Source: Bacillota bacterium (GTDB lineage: Bacteria; Bacillota_I; Bacilli_A; Izemoplasmatales; Hujiaoplasmataceae). From it: a stretch of DNA of 33,977 nt. How positions within the stretch are numbered: the stretch's first letter is position 1; the number at the start of each line of letters is the position of its first letter. Positions 24,751 to 32,439 of the stretch are shown here, piece by piece. Made by a program: the position numbers and the translations under genes. Below the pieces are notes generated by a model. That model did no database searches. It was not told where the DNA came from and saw nothing but the letters and a program-made list of their open reading frames with translations. The stretch covers positions 1-33,977 of the forward strand of contig JAHIRM010000029.1 in NCBI GenBank assembly GCA_018818595.1, read 5' to 3'.

Positions 24751-25932
24751 TTATTCTAATGTACTAAGATTATCTTCTTGATTATCCATTTGTAATACTT
24801 TTGGTGTGAAAAGCAAAAAGAAAATAATTCCAAATACTATTAAAATTAAATTTATTAAGTAAAGCCAATTATATCCACTTGTTTCAATGAATCTTCCTGC
24901 TAACATATTTCCTAACGCAGTATAAATTGAAAAAGCCAACATTACCATCAAAATGGCTGTGGTAATATTTTCAACTCTAACAATTTTGATAATATATTTT
25001 ATATTTGCAAAAATAAAGATTCCCCCTGAAATTCCTCTCAACATTGTTACAATTATAACTATCTCCAAAGGCAAATTAAATCCATATACTAGAAATCGTA
25101 AAGCAAACATACTTGAGGCGAGTAAGAATAATGTTTTTTCACTGGTGAAATTTCCTTTGGTCATTAGAAAACGAAGTGTTAATACTTCTACAAAGACAAA
25201 TGCCGAATATAACAATCCATATGCAGTTGTACTTAAAGCTCTTTCTTGGATTAAGTACACTCCAAAAAAAGAATCACCAATTCGAACTGATCCAATAACA
25301 AGTGTATAAAACACTAAATATTTAAAAAAATCTTTGTTTTTAAGTAAAGTCTTAAAATCTCTTTTAGGCTTTTCGCCCCTTGGAATAGCTTTTTCAATTG
25401 GCTTAATCCAAATAGCAATTAGTGCAGTTAACCCAAAAAAGATTCCAGAAGTAATAAATAAAACATCAAACCCAAGATATAAAATTACGTATCCAGCTAT
25501 TGCAGAAGCAATAACATACGCAATAGAAGCGTGGATTCGAATGCTTGAATATTCGATTTTCATTTTATCTGTAAATGTTGCTGTATATCCATCTTGAATT
25601 GAAATAAAAGGAGAACAAAAAAAAGCAATCAAACAAATAACTAAAGCATAAAGTTCAAAGCCAGAAATTTGAGTTAAAAGAATGATTAATGCTCCTTCAA
25701 TTAATGTCATTATTTTCAAAATAAATCGACTAATTTTCATATCTTTTACAATAAAATTCCATAAAGGATTTACTAAAATAGTTGTGATGGGAGTGATTGC
25801 TAAAATAAAACCTAAATTATGTTCCGACATTCCTTTTGAAATAAAATATATGGACATAAAAGGATAAAAAAAGGCATCACCAAAATACCTAACAAAGTAA
25901 AATATTTTAAACTTAATGGTTTCAGTTAGCAC
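24751..25932 (-). CDS. major facilitator superfamily transporter (MFS_1-like)
   Basis: About 393 aa with some twelve hydrophobic helices. The N-terminal FYFVRYFGDAFFYPFMSIYF and the loop between helices 2 and 3 resemble the LacY/PPP-type 'MFS_1_like' branch. The central cytoplasmic loop IKPIEKAIPRGEKPKRDF is basic, as usual between the two six-helix halves. The start chosen is GTG at 25932: the upstream ATG at 25950 lies only about 8 bases after the predicted transcription start and has no ribosome site, while AAAGGGGTG sits correctly before the GTG. The substrate cannot be told from sequence. It is a single-gene unit with its own promoter (25965-25993). Confidence 0.83.
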   Translation of the reverse strand: MLTETIKFKIFYFVRYFGDAFFYPFMSIYFISKGMSEHNLGFILAITPITTILVNPLWNFIVKDMKISRFILKIMTLIEGALIILLTQISGFELYALVICLIAFFCSPFISIQDGYTATFTDKMKIEYSSIRIHASIAYVIASAIAGYVILYLGFDVLFITSGIFFGLTALIAIWIKPIEKAIPRGEKPKRDFKTLLKNKDFFKYLVFYTLVIGSVRIGDSFFGVYLIQERALSTTAYGLLYSAFVFVEVLTLRFLMTKGNFTSEKTLFLLASSMFALRFLVYGFNLPLEIVIIVTMLRGISGGIFIFANIKYIIKIVRVENITTAILMVMLAFSIYTALGNMLAGRFIETSGYNWLYLINLILIVFGIIFFLLFTPKVLQMDNQEDNLSTLE

Positions 25933-25964
25933 CTTTTTCACCCCTTTCATTAAAACATCAAGAT

Positions 25965-25993
25965 ATTATACATTTTATTTAAATCATTTGCAA
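25965..25993 (-). promoter_or_regulatory. promoter of the MFS gene
   Basis: TTGCAA (25988-25993), a 17-base spacer and TATAAT (25965-25970) on the minus strand. The same TTGCAA-17-TATAAT arrangement precedes tRNA-Tyr. Confidence 0.65.
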
Positions 25994-26444
25994 CTTGTTT
26001 AATTAAAAAGAAATAAAAAGAAAAATCCAGAACGAATAGAAGCGGTTAAAAAAGAAAATAACTGAAAGAATATGCTAAGGATTTTTTCATTCAATAAATA
26101 TTTAAATAGCCATCTTTGGCTATTTAAATAAAATAATAAATAAAATTAATTAGTTACTCGAGATACATAAGTAATTAAATAATCCATTATTTTTTTAAAA
26201 ATCTTAACTAAAACATCAAAAAGAACACCGCATTTTATAATGAGTGAAAATAAAAACAAAACAGAATATCTTCACAAACTAATTTCCTTTTTTCAGAAAA
26301 TATCATTAATGCAAACAATGAAAATAAAAATAAACATTTTTAGAAATGTTTTTTTATTATTAAACAAGAGAATGATATCGCACGATAGCGCAATTAAACA
26401 ATATTTGAAGTATAAAATTGAAAAAATTAATTTAGAAAACGCTA
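25994..26444. other. non-coding gap at the strand switch, with one strong hairpin
   Basis: About 450 bases between divergent promoters with no gene I can support. It is A-rich and contains one perfect 14-bp stem with a 4-base loop at 26099-26130 (TATTTAAATAGCCA, its complement, loop TCTT). A 73-codon open frame at 26240-26461 has no ribosome site and runs into the nrdD promoter. The hairpin is not followed by a clear U-tract in either direction. Confidence 0.6.
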
Positions 26445-26473
26445 TTGACAAAAGCTTTTAGTCAATTTATTAT
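26445..26473 (+). promoter_or_regulatory. nrdD promoter with overlapping 21-base palindrome
   Basis: TTGACA (26445-26450), 17 bases, then TATTAT (26468-26473). The stretch 26445-26465 is itself a near-perfect palindrome (TTGACAAAAGC and its mirror, with a single mismatched pair), covering the -35 box and most of the spacer. A repressor bound here would block RNA polymerase. Confidence 0.7.
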
Positions 26474-26517
26474 CTTAATTAACTCACCGAATTTAGATAT
26501 TAATTGGAGGAATCATA

Positions 26518-28635
26518 ATGTTGAAACAAATAGTAAAAAGAGACCAGACCGTTGTCCCATTTCGAAAAGAGAAAATAGTTCTAGCAATTTTCAAATCAGC
26601 TAGTTCAGTCGGTGGTTCAGATTTTTCTAAATCAGAACAACTAGCTAATGAAGTTGTAAAAATTGCTGAGGAAAAATATCCAAACGGAACTGCAGATGTT
26701 GAAGGAATTCAAGACATCGTTGAAAAAGTCCTTATCGAAAACGGACATGCAAAAACAGCAAAAGCTTACATATTATATCGTGAAAAACGGCGAGCATCTA
26801 GAGAAGCAAATGCTTTGATTGGTGCAACGATTGATATGTTTACCGAATATTTAAATGATCGCGACTGGCAAATCAACGAAAATGCCAACACTCAAAAATC
26901 TATTAATGGCCTTAACAATTATGTTCGTGAAGAATTCACTAAGAATTATTGGCTTCATGAAATATATCCTCAAGATATTCGTAATTCACACATTAATGGA
27001 GATATCCACATTCATGATTTAGGCTTTTTTGGTCCTTATTGTGCTGGTTGGGATTTAAGACAAGTTATTACAAATGGATTTGGTGGTGTTTCCAATAAAG
27101 TAGAATCTCTACCTCCAAAGCATTTAAGATCTCTTTTAGGACAAATTGTAAATTCAACTTTCACAACTCAAGGTGAATCAGCTGGAGCCCAAGCTTGGTC
27201 CTCTTTTGATACTTATTTAGCTCCTTTTGTTCGATATGACAATCTAGACTATAAACAAGTCAAACAAGCTTTACAAGAGTTTATCTTTAATCTTAATGTT
27301 CCTACAAGAGTTGGTTTTCAGTGTCCATTTTCAAATTTAACATTTGATATTATTCCACCTTCTACTCTTAAAAATCAAAGCGTTATATACGCAGGAAAAT
27401 TAATGCCTGATTTATATGGCGATTTCCAAAAAGAAATGGATATGATTAACCTTGCGTTTTGTGACGTTATGATGGAAGGCGATGCAAAAGGCAGAGTGTT
27501 TACCTTTCCCATCCCTACGATTAACGTAACAAAAGACTTTGCATGGGATAGTCCTGTAGTAGAAAAGTACATGGAAATTACTGCAAAATATGGAATCCCT
27601 TATTTTTCTAATTACATTAATTCGGACTTATCTCCCGAAGATGCGTTGTCAATGTGCTGTAGACTTCGTCTTGACACTACTGAACTTCGCAAAAGAGGTG
27701 GAGGTTTATTTGGATCCAATCCTTTAACCGGGTCTATTGGAGTCGTGACTATTAATCTTCCAAGACTAGCTTACATATCAAAATCTGAATCCGAATACTT
27801 TACTAGACTTTGGGAAACAATCAATCTCGCAAAAAAAAGCTTAGAAATTAAACGTAAAATTATTGAAGAACAAACCGAAAAAGGATTATACCCATATAGC
27901 GCAAATTATTTAAAAGACATCAAACTAAAAAGTGGCTCTTATTGGTTTAATCATTTTAACACCATTGGTCTCATTGGAATGAATGAAGCAATTCAAAATT
28001 TGTTTGGAAGAGAAGTTGATTTAACCTCCTCTCAAGGCCAAGCTTTCGCTGTTAAAACCTTAAATTATATGCGCGACATTATAAAGGATATTCAAGAAGA
28101 AACTGGCCATTATTATAATCTAGAAGCTACTCCTGCAGAAGGAACTAGTTACCGACTTGCAAAACATGATAGAGAAAAATTCCCTGATATTATTGCTTCA
28201 GGCACGGATACTCCTTATTATACTAATTCAAGTCAATTGCCAGTAGGATTTACAGATGATATCTTTGAAACTTTAGACCTTCAAGATGAACTACAATCCC
28301 TCTATACCGGAGGAACTGTCCTTCATTTGTATTTAGGTGAACGGGTGAAAGATACCAAAACAACAAAAGCGTTAATTAAAAAGGTATTCGAAAAGTATAA
28401 ACTTCCCTATATTTCAATTACTCCAACTTTTTCAATTTGTAATGAACATGGATACATTTCAGGCGAACATTTTAATTGTCCAACTTGCGGCAAACCTGCA
28501 GAAGTATACACACGTGTTGTTGGATACTTACGTCCAGTTCAAAATTTTAACAAAGGCAAAAAAGCAGAATATCATGATCGAGTTAAATATGTTATTAAAG
28601 CAGATGCCCCAAATATTGAAGGCTCAAAAGCATGA
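26518..28635 (+). CDS. nrdD: anaerobic (class III) ribonucleoside-triphosphate reductase
   Basis: A 705-aa glycyl-radical enzyme that converts ribonucleoside triphosphates to deoxynucleotides without oxygen. Domains: an N-terminal ATP-cone (about 2-92) for allosteric control of activity; a ten-stranded barrel with active-site cysteines in GFQCPFSN and in the SMCCRLRLD region; a C-terminal zinc site (CNEHG ... CPTCG); and the radical loop RVVGYLRP with glycine 669. The length and order are normal. GGAGG stands at good distance before ATG. The stop overlaps the nrdG start (ATGA), which again shows TGA as stop. The presence of class III enzyme indicates an anaerobic or facultative life style. 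Regulation is likely through the palindrome over its promoter. Confidence 0.97.
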   Translation: MLKQIVKRDQTVVPFRKEKIVLAIFKSASSVGGSDFSKSEQLANEVVKIAEEKYPNGTADVEGIQDIVEKVLIENGHAKTAKAYILYREKRRASREANALIGATIDMFTEYLNDRDWQINENANTQKSINGLNNYVREEFTKNYWLHEIYPQDIRNSHINGDIHIHDLGFFGPYCAGWDLRQVITNGFGGVSNKVESLPPKHLRSLLGQIVNSTFTTQGESAGAQAWSSFDTYLAPFVRYDNLDYKQVKQALQEFIFNLNVPTRVGFQCPFSNLTFDIIPPSTLKNQSVIYAGKLMPDLYGDFQKEMDMINLAFCDVMMEGDAKGRVFTFPIPTINVTKDFAWDSPVVEKYMEITAKYGIPYFSNYINSDLSPEDALSMCCRLRLDTTELRKRGGGLFGSNPLTGSIGVVTINLPRLAYISKSESEYFTRLWETINLAKKSLEIKRKIIEEQTEKGLYPYSANYLKDIKLKSGSYWFNHFNTIGLIGMNEAIQNLFGREVDLTSSQGQAFAVKTLNYMRDIIKDIQEETGHYYNLEATPAEGTSYRLAKHDREKFPDIIASGTDTPYYTNSSQLPVGFTDDIFETLDLQDELQSLYTGGTVLHLYLGERVKDTKTTKALIKKVFEKYKLPYISITPTFSICNEHGYISGEHFNCPTCGKPAEVYTRVVGYLRPVQNFNKGKKAEYHDRVKYVIKADAPNIEGSKA

Positions 28636-29324
28636 TCTTTGCCGGAATCATTAAAACTTCTTTAATTGATTATCCGGGAAAAATAGCTACTGTTTTATTT
28701 ACTCCAGGATGTAATTATAACTGCTTTTACTGTCATAATCGGAGTTTAATTGAAGATTTTAATGAATTGGTATCGGTTGATGAAATTGAAGACTTTTTAA
28801 AAAAACGTCAAGGGTTAATTGATGGCGTTGTTATAACGGGAGGAGAACCAACTCTTCATGCAGATTTAATTGCTTTCTTTAAAAAAATTAAAGATTTAGG
28901 TTACTTTACAAAATTAGATTCAAATGGATCTAATCCTGAAATTATTAATGCTTGTGTTCAAGCCAAAGTGGTGGATTACTTCGCAATTGACTACAAAGCT
29001 CCAAGTGAAAAATACTCAGAAATATGCCGTGGAGATGCTAATCCTTCAAAAGTATTGGATACAATTAATTTATTACTGAAATATAATCAAGATTTTGAAG
29101 TAAGGACAACCGTGATTCCTCAACTTTCAATTGAAGATTTGATCAAAATGTCTGAAGAACTTCCTCAAATACCAAGATATGTCTTAAACCCCTATCAAAA
29201 ACCATTCAATTTTCTTGAAAAAGACCAAAAATTCATTGATGTTCCTCCTTACTCAGAAAAACAAATTGCAGAATTTGCAGAAACATTAAAATTATACCAA
29301 CCAAATGTCGTTTTATTATTTTAA
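28632..29324 (+). CDS. nrdG: anaerobic ribonucleotide reductase activating protein (radical SAM)
   Basis: A 230-aa radical SAM enzyme that makes the glycyl radical on NrdD, using S-adenosylmethionine and a 4Fe-4S cluster. The cluster motif C-x3-C-x2-C is C27, C31 and C34 (GCNYNCFYCHN). VVITGGEPTLH follows at about residue 66, the GGE motif that binds the methionine part of SAM. At 230 aa it is longer than E. coli NrdG (about 155) and belongs to the longer form common in Firmicutes. Four-base overlap with nrdD ensures coupled translation, and a strong terminator follows at 29323. Confidence 0.95.
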   Translation: MIFAGIIKTSLIDYPGKIATVLFTPGCNYNCFYCHNRSLIEDFNELVSVDEIEDFLKKRQGLIDGVVITGGEPTLHADLIAFFKKIKDLGYFTKLDSNGSNPEIINACVQAKVVDYFAIDYKAPSEKYSEICRGDANPSKVLDTINLLLKYNQDFEVRTTVIPQLSIEDLIKMSEELPQIPRYVLNPYQKPFNFLEKDQKFIDVPPYSEKQIAEFAETLKLYQPNVVLLF

Positions 29325-29349
29325 AAGAACTGTAATTTACAGTTCTTTT
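29323..29349 (+). terminator. terminator of nrdDG
   Basis: A perfect 12-bp stem AAAAGAACTGTA / TACAGTTCTTTT with a 3-base loop, followed by T and ATTT. It overlaps the nrdG stop codon region by two bases. Confidence 0.9.
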
Positions 29350-29391
29350 TATTTATATAATTTGTTCCTGTACTCTTCAATCAAAAAAATG

Positions 29392-29400
29392 TGGTATGAT
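29392..29400 (+). promoter_or_regulatory. extended -10 promoter of the CotH-type gene
   Basis: TGGTATGAT is an extended -10 with no convincing -35. It is 28 bases before the chosen start codon. Confidence 0.5.
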
Positions 29401-29428
29401 AATAGTATCCAATTTGAAGGAGGGCTAT

Positions 29429-31282
29429 ATGAAAATTACTATTAAATCATTTTTATATGTAGTTGTGATCTTTTCGTTACAAGGTTGTAATCTTTTGACC
29501 CAATCAACAAATACAACAATCTCTTCTTCTATCGAAACAACTCTTGATGAGAGATATGTATTGCTTCAAAATGAATACACTTATCTAGAATCATTTCTTC
29601 CAAATGTCATAATAGAAAATTTTTTATTACCCTCACCACAAAATCAGGAAATAGAGACTATATATTATTTAGATGATTATTTAATTACAGATTCTACTGT
29701 CACTTATACAAAGTATGCACTTGATACTGAAACAATTTTATCAATTGAATTATCAATTAATGACTATTCTTTAACCAAATCATATTCTATCACAATGCTT
29801 AGAGACCCATTGCTTTACGAGCAATACCAAATTGATTCTTCTTTTTCGGAAATCATTAATTTGTTAAAAATTGCTCTTCCTGATGAAATTAATTCTGATT
29901 TTACTCTTCCAATTATTCAATATGATGATGCAATAATATCCTATACTACAAGCGAGTCAAGAATATTTAATAATCGCTATATATTCCCGTTTCCTGTGAA
30001 TAATACAGATCTAATAATTACTGCACGCATTCAATATTTAAACGAAACAAAAACAAGTGATTTCATCGTCGAAATGAAAGGACTAAACTCGTTACCTCAA
30101 ATTCCTATCATTTATATTACAACAGAAAATAACAATCCAATCACTTCAAAAGAAGATTATATAGATGGTGTATTTTCAATGGTAACCTATGATGAGGATA
30201 AAAATGAAACGGTTTTGTTAATGAATCAAAACATTCAAATCCGTGGAAGAGGAAATTCAACTTTCTATATGCCAAAGCTTTCTTTTAGAATAAAATTTGA
30301 AAACAAAACATCATTATTATTTGATTACGAAGAATCTGATTGGGTCTTATTAGCTAATTTTACTGATCAAACATTAATTCGAAATTATTTAGCAAATAGT
30401 CTATCAAATAGTATGAATATGGAATTTACACCAAGCTCTGCTTTTGCAGACGTTTACTTAAATAACGAATATATTGGAAATTATATGATTTCAGATCAAA
30501 TTGAAGTCTCAAACGACAGAGTAAATATCGAAGAGCATTCTTCTGAGCTCGATACAGGATATTTGGTTGAAATGGATAAAAGATTATTAGAATTTCCTGA
30601 AGGAGTAGAGGGTATAGATTATTTTATTTTATTCGGAATCCCTTACGCAATTAAATCTCCTAAAACTGATTCAATTAATTATTCAACCAATCAGCTATAC
30701 TTTATTGAAGACTATATAATGCAGGTTCACCTTACTCTTCAAAATCATCAAGATTACTCAAATTTAATCGATGAATCTTCTTTTATAGATTGGTTTATTA
30801 TCGAGGAACTTTTCAAAAATGTAGACTCTGGATATTCCAGTGTTTATATGTATAAAGATACAGGTGAAAAGTTAAAAATGGGACCAATTTGGGACTTTGA
30901 TTTGTCTACAAGCAACCCCGGACATCTCGAAGATGCTTTAAGAGTACCAGAAGGTTGGTACACTTCTTTAAGTTTTAAAAATATATGGTATTATTACTTA
31001 ATGCAATATGATGAATTTCAACTACATCTAAAAGAAAGATGGAACGAACTTTATTCAAATCAAATCCAGGAATTGATAGCGTCCGTCTATCCCGTTTCTG
31101 ATTTAATGTCTAAATCAAGATATTTAAATTTTCAGCGTTGGAATATAATAGGAGTTAACGAAGACTGGTATACTTCTACTGAAGTACTTGCGGCCTCAAC
31201 ATATGAAGAACAAGTAAAAATACTATATGATTACCTATATATAAGAAGTATTTGGTTAAATGAAGAAATTAATAAATTCTAA
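29429..31282 (+). CDS. CotH-domain lipoprotein
   Basis: A 617-aa protein starting at ATG 29429, chosen because GAAGGAGGG directly precedes it; the frame is open 11 codons earlier but without a ribosome site. A lipoprotein signal ends in LQGC with C20 as the lipidation site, so it is exported and membrane-anchored. Two diverged beta-rich repeats follow (about 42-125 and 128-218; both contain LP-x-n-F-x-LP patterns). The CotH kinase-like domain (about 225-560) has RGRGNST (272-278), K283 in PKLSFRIKF and WDFD (488-491). CotH of Bacillus phosphorylates spore-coat proteins, but CotH-type lipoproteins are common in non-sporulating Firmicutes. Nothing here indicates sporulation. Its substrate is unknown. 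It is transcribed alone. Confidence 0.88.
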   Translation: MKITIKSFLYVVVIFSLQGCNLLTQSTNTTISSSIETTLDERYVLLQNEYTYLESFLPNVIIENFLLPSPQNQEIETIYYLDDYLITDSTVTYTKYALDTETILSIELSINDYSLTKSYSITMLRDPLLYEQYQIDSSFSEIINLLKIALPDEINSDFTLPIIQYDDAIISYTTSESRIFNNRYIFPFPVNNTDLIITARIQYLNETKTSDFIVEMKGLNSLPQIPIIYITTENNNPITSKEDYIDGVFSMVTYDEDKNETVLLMNQNIQIRGRGNSTFYMPKLSFRIKFENKTSLLFDYEESDWVLLANFTDQTLIRNYLANSLSNSMNMEFTPSSAFADVYLNNEYIGNYMISDQIEVSNDRVNIEEHSSELDTGYLVEMDKRLLEFPEGVEGIDYFILFGIPYAIKSPKTDSINYSTNQLYFIEDYIMQVHLTLQNHQDYSNLIDESSFIDWFIIEELFKNVDSGYSSVYMYKDTGEKLKMGPIWDFDLSTSNPGHLEDALRVPEGWYTSLSFKNIWYYYLMQYDEFQLHLKERWNELYSNQIQELIASVYPVSDLMSKSRYLNFQRWNIIGVNEDWYTSTEVLAASTYEEQVKILYDYLYIRSIWLNEEINKF

Positions 31283-31287
31283 AAATT

Positions 31288-31319
31288 AGACTCGGAACTT
31301 ATAAAGCTCCCGGTCTTTT
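31288..31319 (+). terminator. terminator of the CotH-type gene
   Basis: AGAC(T)CGG ... CCG GTCT stem with one bulge and an inner CTT/AAG pairing, followed by TTTTATTT. It starts 5 bases after the stop codon. Confidence 0.7.
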
Positions 31320-31365
31320 ATTTACTATATTAATATTAAAATATTTACTTTTCTATCAAAAAATT

Positions 31366-31374
31366 TGTTATAAT
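31366..31374 (+). promoter_or_regulatory. extended -10 promoter of the 206-aa protein gene
   Basis: TGTTATAAT, an extended -10, lies 28 bases before the ATG. The -35 region is weak. Confidence 0.55.
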
Positions 31375-31402
31375 ATATGTATAATACACTGGAGGCGCAA
31401 AT

Positions 31403-32023
31403 ATGATATTCAAAATTTTAAACGATGTATTTATGATGAATTCGATGATAGCTAATCGATCGGTTACTGAAGTTCCTTTAACGGATATTTTGTCTGAGAA
31501 AATGGAAGTCCTTTTTGAACGAATCTATTCTAAGGCCACATTATCTAATATCTCAATTTCATTCGATATTAAGAAGCGAAAATTTCGGAGCGAATCAATT
31601 GAACCTGAATTTGACCATTCGCACAATATAACCATAGAAAGAAATAAAAACATCATTATGTCTTACTATATAAATGTTAGTAGTGGTATTGAGTTTTTTG
31701 ACTCTAATTATTCCTCAGAAAGAGAAAAAATAAATAAAGCTCTTGTATTTGTTGAATCAAGTAAAGATAATAAATCACTTGTAATAAAGCTTGAATTTTT
31801 CTATTCAATTGGTGATTTTGACAATATGAACAAATCGGATTTAACAAGACTATTTGAATCAGATTTCTCAGAAGCAATCTATATTCTTAATTCGGAAATT
31901 TATAAGAAAAATATGCTTATAAACGAATACAATCAAAAATTACGATCTGAAATTGAATCTTTACTTGTCAAAAGAATTCAAATAGAAAAAAGAACAATTG
32001 AAATACTAGATTATTTTAAATAA
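31403..32023 (+). CDS. 206-aa cytoplasmic protein of unknown function
   Basis: I do not recognise a family. There is no signal peptide or membrane helix. The N-terminal 45 residues are mixed, residues about 50-130 look like alternating strands with charged loops (SISFDIKKRKF, NIIMSYYINVSSG, KSLVIKLEFFYS), and the last 50 residues (about 155-206) form a charged helix likely to be a coiled coil. Support for a real gene: its own extended -10 promoter, CTGGAGG at correct distance before ATG, and a hairpin terminator 38 bases after the stop. Codon use resembles its neighbours. It stands alone between the CotH gene and tRNA-Tyr, so context gives no function. Confidence 0.7.
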   Translation: MIFKILNDVFMMNSMIANRSVTEVPLTDILSEKMEVLFERIYSKATLSNISISFDIKKRKFRSESIEPEFDHSHNITIERNKNIIMSYYINVSSGIEFFDSNYSSEREKINKALVFVESSKDNKSLVIKLEFFYSIGDFDNMNKSDLTRLFESDFSEAIYILNSEIYKKNMLINEYNQKLRSEIESLLVKRIQIEKRTIEILDYFK

Positions 32024-32060
32024 TTTAATCCTTATACAATTTGAATTTTAAAAAAAAGAA

Positions 32061-32082
32061 AAAAGAAGATTACTCTTCTTTT
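32061..32082. terminator. bidirectional terminator
   Basis: A perfect 9-bp stem AAAAGAAGA / TCTTCTTTT with loop TTAC. It lies between the convergent 206-aa gene (plus) and tRNA-Tyr (minus). The A and T arms give it a U-tract in both directions. Confidence 0.8.
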
Positions 32083-32092
32083 AGGTAACTAG

Positions 32093-32177
32093 TGGTGGAG
32101 GGGGACGGTTTCGAACCGCCGAACCCAAAGGGAGCAGATTTACAGTCTGCCGCGTTTAGCCTCTTCGCTACCCCTCC
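32093..32177 (-). tRNA. tRNA-Tyr (GTA)
   Basis: A class II tRNA of 85 bases including an encoded CCA. Acceptor stem is GGAGGGG / CCCCTCC with discriminator A. Anticodon stem GCAGA / TCTGC encloses loop CTGTAAA, anticodon GTA. The long variable arm (TCCCTTTGGGTTCG region) is as expected for bacterial tRNA-Tyr. Confidence 0.97.
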
Positions 32178-32207
32178 ATATTTTTGATTCTTTTTATCGG
32201 CTATTAC

Positions 32208-32236
32208 ATTATATCAAATCAATTTTTAAATTGCAA
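32208..32236 (-). promoter_or_regulatory. promoter of tRNA-Tyr
   Basis: TTGCAA (32231-32236), a 17-base spacer and TATAAT (32208-32213) on the minus strand, about 30 bases before the mature tRNA. Confidence 0.65.
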
Positions 32237-32360
32237 GACAAACCTTTGCGATTTTAATAATTGTTTTCTATCGGTATTTTGAGATAAAATAATGATATAA
32301 TTATATTATAAATAACCCTTAAAGCAACCGGTAAGTATGTCAAGAGGTAAAAATAAAAAA

Positions 32361-32378
32361 AATCACTAATAAGTGATT
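32361..32378 (-). terminator. terminator of the IS110 transposase transcript
   Basis: AATCACT / AGTGATT (7 bp, 4-base loop) is followed on the minus strand by eight T, then ATTTTT. It is itself enclosed by the 10-base inverted repeat TAAGTATGTC / GACATACTTA (32332-32341 and 32395-32404). Confidence 0.75.
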
Positions 32379-32439
32379 AAAATCTCATCATCAAGACATA
32401 CTTAAAAAAGGTTAAATTGGATTTGAAGATATTCAGATA

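Noticed and set aside
26240-26461. 73-codon open frame on the plus strand before nrdD
   Set aside because: It has no ribosome binding site, an ordinary A-rich composition, no recognisable motif, and ends inside the nrdD promoter palindrome.
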